Assembly (NCBI GenBank): GCA_033032175.1
Contig: CM065312.1
Location: forward strand, 9,936,001 to 10,000,000
DNA: 64,000 bases
Direction of reading: 5' to 3'
Source: Saturnia japonica
Lineage: Eukaryota; Arthropoda; Insecta; Lepidoptera; Saturniidae
Position 1 is the first letter of the stretch. The number at the start of each line of letters is the position of its first letter. This document shows, one piece after another, positions 38,907 to 49,228 of this stretch. The notes beneath the pieces were generated by a model. That model was given only the letters and a program-made list of their open reading frames with translations. It did not search any database and was not told where the DNA came from. Both the position numbers and the translations under genes were made by a program.

Positions 38907-41900
38907 ATGTCGTCAAAAGGTGACATGGATGATGACTTTGAAAGTTCATTTAATCTTAATGAGATTAAATTGAAACAGTTAATTGGTAAACGAGATGCCA
39001 TTTTCGCTCGTATGCAAACTATTTACGATCGCGCCTTAAATGCTTTCAAAGATGAAATCTCGCAACAAATGTTCCTTTACAATATCGCCTCTTTAGATGG
39101 TTTACGCTCAGAATATAATAAAATTATTGACACAGTTAATGAAACGCAATTAATATTAAATCCTACCGCCTCAGTTAATTATCAAAGCTTTTCGGCTTTT
39201 GAAGATTTGTATTGCCGCAGCAAACATGTAGCTCAACAATTAATAGCTGATAAGAAACATGTTGTACCTGAAACAAGATGTGGAACGTCAAAAAGGTCAA
39301 TACGTTTGCCTGAATTGGACTTAGTCGGATTTAGTGGTGACCCTTTAAAGTGGTCCTTATTTTACGAATCTTTTAAACGCACGATTCATGAAAATCCAGA
39401 TATTACGGATAATGAACGCATTCAATATCTCATAGGGAAGCTGTCAGGTAGGGCACTATCAGTATGTTCAGGTATAACACCAAATGGTGAAAATTATCAA
39501 CTAATTTGGAGAACGCTTGTTAATAAATTTAATGACAAACGCAGCTTAGCCAACGTTTACTTGGATCAAATGTTTGAATTTAAGTCATTTAATGCCGCAA
39601 CATCCAAAAACTTAGAATTATTTTTGGAAAAATTCTGTACCGCAGTGTCAAGTCTCAAATCGCTCAATATTCAAAACTTATCTGATTTTATGTTTCTTTA
39701 TTTAGCTTTAAATAAAATCGATACAGAAACTGCAAGAGCGTTTGAAATGTCAAATCGCAGTACATCGTTACCTATGTACGATGACTTAGTTTCATTTTTA
39801 CGTGATCAGGCAAAAATCCTAGAACGTACCGTTCCCACTTCAACTACTACACAGCGTTGCCGCACTGAACGCGCGCTCAAGCACACTGCTACCGCTAGCG
39901 CTAGGCCTACTCACGTATTTCTAACCGCGTCGAGTTTGAAGGCATGCTCATTGTGTAAACGAACTAATCATTATCACTTGTTCAAATGCACAAATTTTTA
40001 TAATTTATCTATCGAAGATAAATATAACTTCATTAAACAGCATAATGGTTGTACGAATTGTTTAAGTGTTTCTCATAATAGTTCCGCCTGTAAATCAACT
40101 TATAATTGTAGATATTGCAATTACAAACATCATTCGCTATTATGTCGTAAACAAACAGCGCGTAGTACAATTGCGCCCGCGCAGCTGCCACCATTGGATG
40201 GCTCGATGTTCGCTTCTCGGCCACCTCCAATATCACCCGCCCGCTTCTCCGCGCAACCATCGCAGACGCCTAGTCTCGACTCACCTCACTATTCTAGTAC
40301 TAACGCTCCGCAGTCCGCTTTAACACAACATGTTTCGTTGTGCAACGTTCGCTCGAGTTCGTATAACAATACGACTTGTTTATTAGGCACGGTCCAAGTC
40401 TACTCTAAAGATTTGAATGGTCGTATGCAATCCGTTCGCGCCCTTATAGACCCGGGTTCACAAAACAATTTTATTACTTTGCAATTATGTAATAAACTTA
40501 ATTTAAATTTTAATAAAATGACTCGCGCCGTTGTTAAGGGCATAGGTTCCGCACCTAATCCTATCAAGGGAGAAACATCTTTAGTTTTATATTCCCGATT
40601 AGATAAAAACGTTTCGTTACCGCTCAACACTTATATTATTAACCGCATTACCGATAAATTGCCCGTGGTAAATATCGATTCTTTTTCTTTACCGCACTTA
40701 AATAATGTCCCGCTTGCTGATGCCGATTTTAATAAACCTGGAGAAATTGATATTCTCATTGGTGCACCGCTATTTTCTGAAATTTTACTATCTAACCACA
40801 TAAAAGGCCCGCCAGGAACGCCAACTGGTTTTGAAACTATATTTGGCTACATAATAATAGGTAACGCCTCTGTCAATAATGATTACAATCAGAGTTCTCT
40901 ATCTTTATGTTCGGTTGTAGATCACGAACCACCTTTAGAACAAATTTTACAGAAATTTTGGCAACTTGAAGAAGTTTCATATAAACCAACTTTAAATCTT
41001 GCCGCTCGCGAATGTGAAGAAATATTTGCAAATAATATTAAGAGAGATGATACAGGCCGCTATTGTGTTCGCTTACCCTTCGCTCGCGATCCCGCTGTGT
41101 TAGGTAATTCATATCAAATCGCTAAACGCCGCTTCTTGTCACTCGAACGCAAGTTTTGTTGTCAGCCTCAGTTACAGGTTGAATATCACGCCATAATAAC
41201 AGAGTATTTAGAAAAAGAGTACATATCTATAGTAAACGATGATAATTATTTATCTGGTTATTATATCCCGCACCACGCAGTGACTCGTCTTGATAAGACC
41301 ACTACTAAGTGGCGTATGGTTATGGACGCTAGCTCAAAAACGGATTCTGGAATTTCTTTAAATGAAATACTTCACACTGGTGAAAATCTTCAAAATGATT
41401 TGTTTTCAATTCTACTCGAATTTCGTTTTTATAAAATAGCTTTAACCGCGGATGTAAAACAAATGTATCTTCAAATTTTCGTTCAAACGAGTGATAGGAT
41501 TTTTCAGAAATTTTTATACCGCCCTGACCCTACGGGTCCTCTAAACACCTATCAATTTAACCGCGTATGTTTCGGTCTGCGTAGCAGTCCTTTTTTAGCG
41601 TTGCGCGTCATACGACAGCTATGCGATGATGAGCGCGCTCGCTATCCTCTTGCAGCTACTGTTGTAGAAAATAACAGATACACAGACGACATCTGTTATT
41701 CTATATCCAGTATTTCTGATTGTCTACAGCTCAGATGTGACCTCCGCGATCTCTTTAAAGCCGGGGGCTTTGAGCTTGGAAAGTGGTCGAGCAACACGCC
41801 TGAGTTGCTTGACTCACTGCCTGAATCTTACCGCTATAATTCTAATATAAATTTTGATGACCCAAATCCTACTTTAAAGGTACTCGGACTACAGTGGTCG

Positions 41901-44228
41901 CCAGTCACTGATGAGTTTATGTTTACAGTAACGCTTGATAACCGCCCAATAACCAAACGCAACATTCTTTCAGTTATAGCACGCCAATATGACGTATTAG
42001 GCCTTATTGCACCAGTCATATTGTATGCTAAACTTATTCTACAAAAACTTTGTGTTTTGAAACTTGACTGGGACGAAGAACCGCCCCTTGATATTTTAAG
42101 CCTTTGGCAAAACTACTTACGCGAATTACCCGCTTTACAACATTTACGAATCCCGCGTCATTTAAACGTTTTCGAAGGTTCTCAAATTCAGCTAGTCGCA
42201 TTTTCCGATGCCAGCGAAAGAGCTTACGGATGCGTTATTTATATTCGCGTCGAACCCTCTTCTCTAGCACCCGCATTAACCCAGTTAGTTTGCGCCAAGT
42301 CAAAGGTTGCTCCGCTAAAGACAGTATCTATAGCCAGACTAGAGTTGTGTGCCGTTCTTTTGATGGCGAAACTAGTCCGCCGTGTGGCCGATACTTACGG
42401 TAAACGCCACAAAATTAATGACATTTTCTGTTTTACTGACTCCATGGTCACCCTGCATTGGATACACTCAGAACCTTACAAGTTCAAAACGTTTGTAGCC
42501 ACACGCATTACTAAGATCACGTCCGCTATTGCATCTGAACATTTTTATCACGTTCCAGGTGTTCAGAACGCGAGCGACTGTTTATCGCGTGGTCTTTCTC
42601 CCGCTAACATGTTATCAAACAAAGAGTGGTATACTGGTCCGTCTTGGCTTAGACAAGATGTGTGTCATTGGCCGATCACCACTATTGCGCCTGACTCTAA
42701 GCTTGATTTACCGGAAGAAAAGGTTATTTCGCTCCCTGCTGTTACCACGTGCGAAGCGACATCTCATCCGCTTCTTGAATTATCCCAACGCGTTTCATCA
42801 TGGCCTGTGCTTTTACACACAGTCGTGTATATTTTACGTTTCTTAAAAATACTACCGCGCTCAAATATTTTTACCGCCAGTGAAATGAATTACGCTGAAT
42901 TATACATTTTAAAATATTTACAAGGTCGTTATTTTAATGACATTATTCTAAATTTAAAATCAAACAAACGCTGCTCTAACGCCATCCAACGGTTGGCTCC
43001 TTTCCTAGATGACAACGGCCTCATTCGAGTCGGTGGTCGTCTCTCTAATGCTGACTTGTCATATGATCAACAACATCCTATTTTATTACCGCGAACGGAT
43101 CGTATCGTGGAATTAATCGTTACTTACTATCACCGCACGAACTGTCATACAGGACCAGTCGCATTAATGTCAATTTTACGTCAAAGATATTGGGTTATAT
43201 CATGTAGAACTCTAACCCGCTCCGTAGTATTTAAATGCAATTTGTGTTTTAGGGCTAAACCTAAACAGACCTTTCCATTTATGTCTCATTTACCCGCTTG
43301 CCGTGTGAATGATGTAAAAGCTTTCGTACACACATCTGTTGACTTTGCGGGTCCAATCAATATTATACCTTACAGAAAACGTGGAGTTAGGTCCATAAAA
43401 TCATATTTATGCATCTTTGTATGCATGACGACCCGCGCAGTTCACGTAGAGCTCACAACAGACTTAAGCACTAACACCTTCTTATCCGCATTCAAACGTT
43501 TCTTGTCTCGACGTGGTGCTGTATCTGTGTTATATTCGGATAACGCTAAAACATTCGTTGGAGCTAAAAACGCAATTTATAATATGTTAAATTCTGAGGA
43601 GTTTAATGCTTCATTCGGAAACGAACTCGCTTCTAACCGCATAAGTTGGAAATTCAACCCTCCACGCAGTCCACACTTTGGTGGAAATTATGAGATTTAT
43701 GTGAAAGCATTTAAGACGCATTTGTATCGAGTGATTGGCACGCAGTTACTTACATACGAGGAACTACTCACTGTTTTGACTCAGATTGAGACAGTGATTA
43801 ATTCTCGTCCACTTACGCTTTTAAGTCAAGATCCTTCTGAGCTTACCGCGTTGACGCCATCTCATTTCTTGATGTCAACTCCGCTAAAATACTTACCCGC
43901 ATATGAAGTTGTCGATGAGAAGCCTAACTTACTACATCGTTACGCGCTTCTTGATCAAATAGTACAGTCTTTCGCAAGACGATGGAAACAGGAATACCTT
44001 CACCTTTTACAGTGTCGAGGGAAGTGGATTACTCCATCTAATCCAGTGTCAGTAGGCACAGTCGTCGTCATAGTGACCGACAATATACCTCCACTTCATT
44101 GGCCTTTGGGCATCGTCATCGCTACTTATCCCGGCAGCGATGGAGTTATTAGAGTAGCTTCTGTTAAAACAGCTACAGGCGTTTTTAAGCGACCTGTGGT
44201 TCGTCTTTGCCCGCTTCCTTCACAATAA
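38907..44228 (+). CDS. BEL/Pao gag-pol polyprotein, 1773 residues, intact
   Basis: Single uninterrupted ORF. Order: N-terminal gag helices; DUF1759-type capsid region (about 125-270, LPELDLVGFSGDPLKW); three zinc-binding motifs (about 347-415, CSLCKRTNHYHLFKC, CTNCLSVSHNSSAC, CRYCNYKHH); A17-type aspartic protease with ALIDPGSQNNF (about 513); reverse transcriptase (KWRMVMDASSKTDSGISLNE; active site YTDD about 925, where most relatives have YVDD); RNase H (AFSDASERAYGCVIY, about 1100). Then the integrase: an HHCC zinc region (about 1407-1445), catalytic Asp near 1478 (VDFAGP) and 1543 (YSDNAK), and Glu near 1595 in HFGGNYE. Last is a DUF5641-like C-terminus (about 1670-1770). There is no separate envelope ORF. 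Together these domains copy the RNA into DNA and insert it into the genome. The start ATG is the first long-frame Met, 523 bp after the LTR. Confidence 0.95.
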   Translation: MSSKGDMDDDFESSFNLNEIKLKQLIGKRDAIFARMQTIYDRALNAFKDEISQQMFLYNIASLDGLRSEYNKIIDTVNETQLILNPTASVNYQSFSAFEDLYCRSKHVAQQLIADKKHVVPETRCGTSKRSIRLPELDLVGFSGDPLKWSLFYESFKRTIHENPDITDNERIQYLIGKLSGRALSVCSGITPNGENYQLIWRTLVNKFNDKRSLANVYLDQMFEFKSFNAATSKNLELFLEKFCTAVSSLKSLNIQNLSDFMFLYLALNKIDTETARAFEMSNRSTSLPMYDDLVSFLRDQAKILERTVPTSTTTQRCRTERALKHTATASARPTHVFLTASSLKACSLCKRTNHYHLFKCTNFYNLSIEDKYNFIKQHNGCTNCLSVSHNSSACKSTYNCRYCNYKHHSLLCRKQTARSTIAPAQLPPLDGSMFASRPPPISPARFSAQPSQTPSLDSPHYSSTNAPQSALTQHVSLCNVRSSSYNNTTCLLGTVQVYSKDLNGRMQSVRALIDPGSQNNFITLQLCNKLNLNFNKMTRAVVKGIGSAPNPIKGETSLVLYSRLDKNVSLPLNTYIINRITDKLPVVNIDSFSLPHLNNVPLADADFNKPGEIDILIGAPLFSEILLSNHIKGPPGTPTGFETIFGYIIIGNASVNNDYNQSSLSLCSVVDHEPPLEQILQKFWQLEEVSYKPTLNLAARECEEIFANNIKRDDTGRYCVRLPFARDPAVLGNSYQIAKRRFLSLERKFCCQPQLQVEYHAIITEYLEKEYISIVNDDNYLSGYYIPHHAVTRLDKTTTKWRMVMDASSKTDSGISLNEILHTGENLQNDLFSILLEFRFYKIALTADVKQMYLQIFVQTSDRIFQKFLYRPDPTGPLNTYQFNRVCFGLRSSPFLALRVIRQLCDDERARYPLAATVVENNRYTDDICYSISSISDCLQLRCDLRDLFKAGGFELGKWSSNTPELLDSLPESYRYNSNINFDDPNPTLKVLGLQWSPVTDEFMFTVTLDNRPITKRNILSVIARQYDVLGLIAPVILYAKLILQKLCVLKLDWDEEPPLDILSLWQNYLRELPALQHLRIPRHLNVFEGSQIQLVAFSDASERAYGCVIYIRVEPSSLAPALTQLVCAKSKVAPLKTVSIARLELCAVLLMAKLVRRVADTYGKRHKINDIFCFTDSMVTLHWIHSEPYKFKTFVATRITKITSAIASEHFYHVPGVQNASDCLSRGLSPANMLSNKEWYTGPSWLRQDVCHWPITTIAPDSKLDLPEEKVISLPAVTTCEATSHPLLELSQRVSSWPVLLHTVVYILRFLKILPRSNIFTASEMNYAELYILKYLQGRYFNDIILNLKSNKRCSNAIQRLAPFLDDNGLIRVGGRLSNADLSYDQQHPILLPRTDRIVELIVTYYHRTNCHTGPVALMSILRQRYWVISCRTLTRSVVFKCNLCFRAKPKQTFPFMSHLPACRVNDVKAFVHTSVDFAGPINIIPYRKRGVRSIKSYLCIFVCMTTRAVHVELTTDLSTNTFLSAFKRFLSRRGAVSVLYSDNAKTFVGAKNAIYNMLNSEEFNASFGNELASNRISWKFNPPRSPHFGGNYEIYVKAFKTHLYRVIGTQLLTYEELLTVLTQIETVINSRPLTLLSQDPSELTALTPSHFLMSTPLKYLPAYEVVDEKPNLLHRYALLDQIVQSFARRWKQEYLHLLQCRGKWITPSNPVSVGTVVVIVTDNIPPLHWPLGIVIATYPGSDGVIRVASVKTATGVFKRPVVRLCPLPSQ

Positions 44229-44261
44229 ACTTTTCAAGCCCCCGCTCTCTTATTGTATTAT

Positions 44262-44293
44262 TTTAAAACCAATGGTTTTAAAGCCGGGGGCAA
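44262..44293 (+). other. Polypurine-tract region before the 3' LTR
   Basis: 'ttttaaagccgggggcaa' lies immediately upstream of the 3' LTR. The GGGGG-containing purine run (44280-44293, with one C on either side of the G run) is the likely plus-strand primer. Exact limits are uncertain. Confidence 0.55.
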
Positions 44294-44714
44294 TGTTAGC
44301 GCCTAATGCTTTATCAATAGCATTTAAGTCAATTATTTATGTGGGGTACTTTCATTATTAGTTTTTTCTATTTATTATTTTTCGCTGCACCGCACACTAC
44401 GCAGTCTATGATTGACCACCGCCGCCGCGAGTCAATATATCTAAATTATATTAATCCCGCTTGTTGGAGTTGCTTGTGCACGCTGCACGACATCCAGCTG
44501 GTCCACTACTATCGAAGCCGCAAATCTGAGGAATTGGCCGAGAAGAAGCGCTGCCAGGCTGAAGCTGCAGAATACCACATAAAGGTGATCGTAGAATAAG
44601 CGGTGCAGCTATTTCTTACTTATCCAGTTTCAAGGTAACTCTTTCTTACATATTCCTAACTCTCCCCGCTCGTGGATTAGCGACCCTCTATATTGCTTAG
44701 TTGACGCGTCCACA
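44294..44714 (+). repeat. 3' LTR of the young BEL element
   Basis: 421 bp, identical to the 5' LTR except position 44611 by my reading, and followed directly by the ATGTG duplication. The same 86-codon ORF is at 44339-44599. Confidence 0.93.
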
Positions 44715-44719
44715 ATGTG

Positions 44720-46682
44720 CACACGTGCGTACTATCTCGCTCGATATGGACTACGGTGATAGGTATAAGTTACTCATAGTGCGAGCCGAAATTTGGTAGC
44801 TCGGCGTGTTGTGTCCGCGAATGTTAACGCGAACACGCCTTGCTTCGGTCGCGTCGATTTTAACGCCAGCCACGCCTTCCATGTAAAACGGCTCCGGCGG
44901 TCCCATTGCTCCGATCTCTTTCGCTGTCGTAGATTCAATTAAAGTACACGTCGACCCGTCGTCAAGTAAGGCGTAAGTACTGCACGTGCCGTTCGGTCCC
45001 ATTAGTTCTACAGGTAGAATTTTTAATAGCGCGCAGGTTTCCTTCCGCTCTTTAGCAGATGTGACGACATCGGAGGTGAATGTTTTCGGCGTTGATTCTG
45101 GTTGTGAAATCATTGCATGAAGGAGCGGGTGGTGGGTGTAGTTACAACCATCTATTTCGCATCGTTTGGTTTTGCACATGTGACGAAACTTTCGATTTTT
45201 CAAACAGCGAAAACATAATCTATTTTGTTTCGCCAAGTCCCATCGCGTAGACACTTCGGCGTTTTTGAACGTCTTGCATTCAATCGGTTGGTGACCCTCT
45301 CTTTTGCAGACCGAACACGTTTCTATAGGCTGTTTCTCGATGCTGTAGAAGCTCCGGGCAGGCTTTTTTTGCTCCCGCCGGTCTTCTGAGGCCACGGACT
45401 CGACGGGGGCGAAACTACCACATCTATTGGCGGTGCGTTCGAGAAACTTTGTCAACGTTATGAGGTCTGGTTGTTCTTCCGGTTGTTCGGCTATGAATTC
45501 GTAGTAACGATGTCGTAGCGCCGAAGGTAGTTTGTCTACGACTTCCCGTACAACTTCCGCGTTGTATAAATAATGTTCCTTCTTCAGAGCTTTTATAGTT
45601 GCTGTGACATTCAATACTTTGAAAGCGAACGTGCACGTGTCTCTCGGATTGTCGTTCATTTTCGGTAGCGCTCTTAGCTTATTTATTTCGGCCGCGACTA
45701 ATGCGTCCGGCCGACCGAATCTTATAGCTAATAGGTTCAGCACTTCGGTTGTTGTAGTGCTGCCAACGAATAAACAATGAGCCGCTTCTTTGGCAGCCCC
45801 TTTCAAACATCTCCGTAGTCGCCCAAGATTATCTTGCTCGCTTAAAATATTCGCTGTTTCTTCGTAAGCGACTTTAAATGGCAACCAGTCGCTCGATGCA
45901 CCGTTGAATATCGGGAGCTCTTGTATTTTTATTTGGGTCTGCATGGTGCGGGACGCTTGTAAAAATGCAGTTGCTAACTCGTCGCAGGTATACGGACGCA
46001 GAATCGGTTGGCTCGGGTTTTCGACCGTTAACTGACCTGAGCCACCCTTTTGTTGAGAGGGCTCATATAACTGCGTCGGTTTGGCCCGCTCAGGAATCTT
46101 TTCGTGGGAATAGGTACGCCGATGCGGATGGGTCAGGTAGTCGGCCGCCATCTGTTGTGTTCCGCTCTTTTGTTGCGTTGATTCATATAGATGTGCCTCT
46201 TTCGTACCCTCAGGAATGTCGATAATGTCGCACGTGTTCTTTTTTCTATGCGTTGTAAGCGCTTGTGTGTTTTTATTTAACCACGCCGACGTTCTATCTT
46301 CCCGTAATGTATCTTCCTCGTCGAAACTTTCATCTTCACTATATTCTTCTAGAACCGCGATGCGAGCCGCGGCTAGTTCGACTTGTTTTTTTAACAGCTC
46401 TTCTCGAGCCTTAGCGAGTTCTTTGCGACGGTTATTTGACGATGTACTCGACGCTCTTGAATTCCGGCTTCTTACTTTGATGGCTTGTGTAGCTGCATAT
46501 CCGTCTTTGTGCGAGTTCGGTACGTCCGTAGTGCCCGCAATGGTAGATGTACTCGCCATTGGGGTTGTGTTGGCCTCGACCGTTCCCGTAGATAGGTATG
46601 TGCTGCTTGCAATAGCTGTATCTTCCGTCGTCTTAGTAATCGACTCTTCCGATTGCTGCTTTTGACTCCTTGTGGTAGGCAT
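44720..46682 (-). pseudogene. Old BEL/Pao retrotransposon: gag and protease part
   Basis: Minus-strand ORF from ATG 46682 to a stop at 44751. It starts MPTTRSQKQQSEES and has a Lys/Glu-rich coiled-coil-like segment (SNNRRKELAKAREELLKKQV). Next come a DUF1759-type capsid (IQELPIFNGASSDWLPF.. to about residue 420) and zinc knuckles (CSVCKREGHQPIEC, CFRCLKNRKFRHMC, CEIDGCNYTHH). The aspartic protease motif ALLDDGSTCTLIE follows. The stop lies about 30 bp before the insertion site of the young element. The reading frame also shifts by one between here and pol at 37.9 kb once the insertion is discounted. So this copy was already decaying, or decayed after being split. Confidence 0.88.
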
Positions 46683-46867
46683 CTTGTGATTATTTTTCTT
46701 CGAAGTTCTATAACGATCAATTTTTCTTTGTTTCTGAAGCGTCTTGCAATATCAGGGTTCACTTACTTTATCTATCGTTGCATCTGACTTGCGGTGGACT
46801 ATGAATGTGAGGATTTCGCTTCGATAATGTAGTTTCTTGATTAATTCGGCTGACGAAGGACCATGAA

Positions 46868-47244
46868 TGTAAGCCACCTTCGATCTGACTCACATATGTT
46901 TTATATTTATGCTGATTCCGGTATGCTATTCACCGTAGGGTTTAAATGAAAAACTATTTATTTTAGTTGCGGAGAGTATCTGCTGCGTGTGTCTTGGTCG
47001 ATTTCTTAGACAGAACTGATTTTGCCACCCCGCTTCCGATCTATCCGCCCACGCTGCCCTCAACAGTGTGTGCCGTTAACCCGCATAGTGACTAAGCGAG
47101 ACTCACTACTACCAGAGCGGGATGGCGAGAATATAGTGTACGCGTACTCTCCTCTTTCTCTTTATTATTAAGATATTTATACAACTTATTCTATTTACAC
47201 TTATTTTCTAGTACACTAGTTACTATTTTATAATGTCGCGAACA
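46868..47244 (-). repeat. Probable 5' LTR and adjoining primer site of the old BEL element
   Basis: On the minus strand the block starts TGTTCGCGACATTATA (47244) and ends ..GGCTTACA (46868). Four nt further a TGGTCCTTCG sequence (46863-46854) begins, the same first ten bases as the young element's primer-binding site. Promoter-like TATAAATATC and an AATAAA occur inside it. Its partner 3' LTR is missing because the element is truncated at 34912, so the limits rest on the terminal motifs alone. Confidence 0.55.
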
Positions 47245-47635
47245 AAAACACTTCCGCTTTGTTATATTAGTATACATATAATATATAGTATAGATAATAC
47301 TTTTAAAAGTTTAAAGAATATTCCTACTTTGAAAACCAAATCCGGAGGATAAAAGGTCGTAAAATAATATGAAAAAAAAAAAACATTCTTTACTTTTTAT
47401 TCAACCTTACTATACAACAGAATTTGGTACAAGAATGGGCATTCTCAGTTATTAACAATATTTTTGTCTTTTTATTGAAATATGTTAATTTAAATTGTTT
47501 AAGAAAGTCTTGATTCTAAATATTTCAATTTTTAATTTTATTTCTCAAATTGATTATTAATTAATTGAATTTATTATATTATAATTAATCGATTTTCAAA
47601 AAATTGATTTTTTTTTAGGAATTCACATCTTTAGT
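47245..47635. other. AT-rich DNA, nothing recognised
   Basis: Flanks the old BEL LTR. No coding or element-terminal sequence seen. Confidence 0.45.
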
Positions 47636-47636
47636 A

Positions 47637-47696
47637 AAAGCGCCAACGGCTTCAGGGCCCCTAATGGTAACAGTGTAGTCAGATCTAAAAAAAAAA
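47637..47696 (+). repeat. Short LINE 3'-tail copy, plus strand
   Basis: 'gcgccaacggcttcagggcc', then 'taacagtgtagtcagatc' and an A run. It is the same tail family as 20.3 kb but starts further in. No target duplication could be read. Confidence 0.7.
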
Positions 47697-47929
47697 GGTC
47701 CCGATGCGATATCGTGACGACAATTGATTCGATATTACTGTTTACTATCGTTACCAGTACTCAGTATCGAACGGTGGTTTAATCTACTACAAGTCGTTTT
47801 AGTATTGAATCTATACAATTAACAGAGTTGAAGTGTCTATTTGTAATGTCAACATAACAAATTATTATTTTATTAAATGCTTAAGAATGTATATACGATA
47901 CCCATAGCAAAACACCCATTTTTTAAATT

Positions 47930-48130
47930 CTTGTCTGTCTGTTTGTTCCGCGTAATCTCCGAAACGGTTTTACCGATTTCGACGGGACTTTCACTTGAAG
48001 ATAGCTGATTTTATAGGGAGCAACTTAGGCTACTTTTATTTTAGAGAAAGAATTAGGGTTCCGCACTAATAATAAAAACTGGTCATGGCGAATCAATTCA
48101 GGCGCTAAAATGGCTTACGCTGAGTGAATC
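47930..48130 (-). repeat. Interspersed repeat end, inverted relative to 59.1-59.34 kb
   Basis: 'tgtctgtctgtttgttccgc', 'gtaatctccgaaacggtttt', 'agggttccgcactaat' and 'tggcttacgctgagtg' correspond in reverse to 59110-59330. This is a lepidopteran repeat type whose end carries (CAGA)n-like sequence. Helitron origin is possible but not shown. Confidence 0.6.
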
Positions 48131-48825
48131 TTAAAAAATATATCAAATTATTGTATTAAATAATTGTAGACATTTAAAATAACTACAAAAAAGTTATTTC
48201 AATTTTTCTCTTTACCGCATGTTATTTGAACACATAGTTTAGGGCCTTTAGGGGATAGTGAAAAAAAAAATAGTTTGTACTTGTGGGAAAACAGTTATGA
48301 TAGGGAAAGTCGGAAATTAAAAAAGTTGGTACGCGTGGGAATACAATTATGATAGGACACAGAACACGGATGCGTTGGTGTTGAGGTGTTTGTCGTATAA
48401 AATTAACATGGATGAAACTGTGGGGCACAGTTAGAAATTATTATACACTGCGTAAATAGTTCAAACGACGCGGGTAGTGCGTTCTACTACTTGTATTACA
48501 ATCTTTTTGAACACAAAAATACAATGTTAAATTAAAAAGCTACTCATTATTTCATTGTAAATAACGATATTTGTAGGTGATATTTAAAGGCGATTAAAGT
48601 TTTTAGTTGGATCTTGAAGTGACATGTTGTGGTTGGGAGAGAGAGAGAGAGGGAGAGAGAGTTAGAAAGAGTGGTTCGTAGTTAACTATGCTGCTATGGA
48701 GCTGATTTTTTTTTTAATTGCTGAGAAATTATTTTAAAACTGTGATATCTCCCAAGATATTTATTAAAATTAATCTATGCCAAGGACGATTTTAAAGGAA
48801 AATCAAATACTTATGATAAATATTG
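48130..48825. other. AT-rich DNA with a GA-rich microsatellite
   Basis: (GA)n-type tract at about 48639-48662. No gene recognised. The minus ORF 48222-48428 has no family resemblance. Confidence 0.5.
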
Positions 48826-49228
48826 TATTAATTTCAAAAAGCATTAATACCATGTTTATAGAAACACCTTTGAAAATAATGCATTATTTTAGAACAAATT
48901 TTATTACTATAAAAAGGGGTATATTGAGTCAACCATAAAAGATTTTTAGAATTTTTTAAGAGAAACAATTCCGGTACACATGTTTGTTGAGTATCTTTAA
49001 CCATTAACGCAGCGCACGCAATGGAAGCTCTCAAAAGCAATAAATTTTCTCCGTTTTTGCAACATTTTTCATTGATGTTCCACTGCTATTGGTTGTAGTG
49101 TGATGTTATGTAGCCTATGGATTTCTTCGATCAATGGGCTATCCAAAAAAAAAAACCATTCGTACAAGTACCTAGTTCCTAAGATTAGCGCGTTCAACCA
49201 AACAAATAAACTCTTCAGCTTTATAATA

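Larger units (their letters stand above)
37959..44719 (+). mobile_element. Young full-length BEL/Pao LTR retrotransposon with 5-bp target duplication
   Basis: LTRs at 37964-38384 and 44294-44714 are both 421 bp, start TGTTAGCGCC and end CGCGTCCACA. Read side by side, I found a single difference (G at 38281, A at 44611). ATGTG at 37959-37963 and 44715-44719 is the target duplication, the size expected for BEL/Pao. A primer-binding site, one uninterrupted gag-pol ORF and a purine-rich tract before the 3' LTR are all present. It is inserted, in opposite orientation, into the gag-pol junction of an older BEL element. Everything needed for autonomous movement appears intact, so this is a recent insertion. 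Confidence 0.95.

Noticed and set aside
40033..40323. ORFs on either strand inside the BEL gag-pol region, and others at 41834, 42104, 42529
   Set aside because: Shadow frames of the 1773-codon polyprotein with no motif of their own.
37964..44714. Direct repeats read as a segmental duplication or CRISPR-like pair
   Set aside because: They are LTRs: TG..CA ends, 5-bp target duplication, primer site and gag-pol between them.
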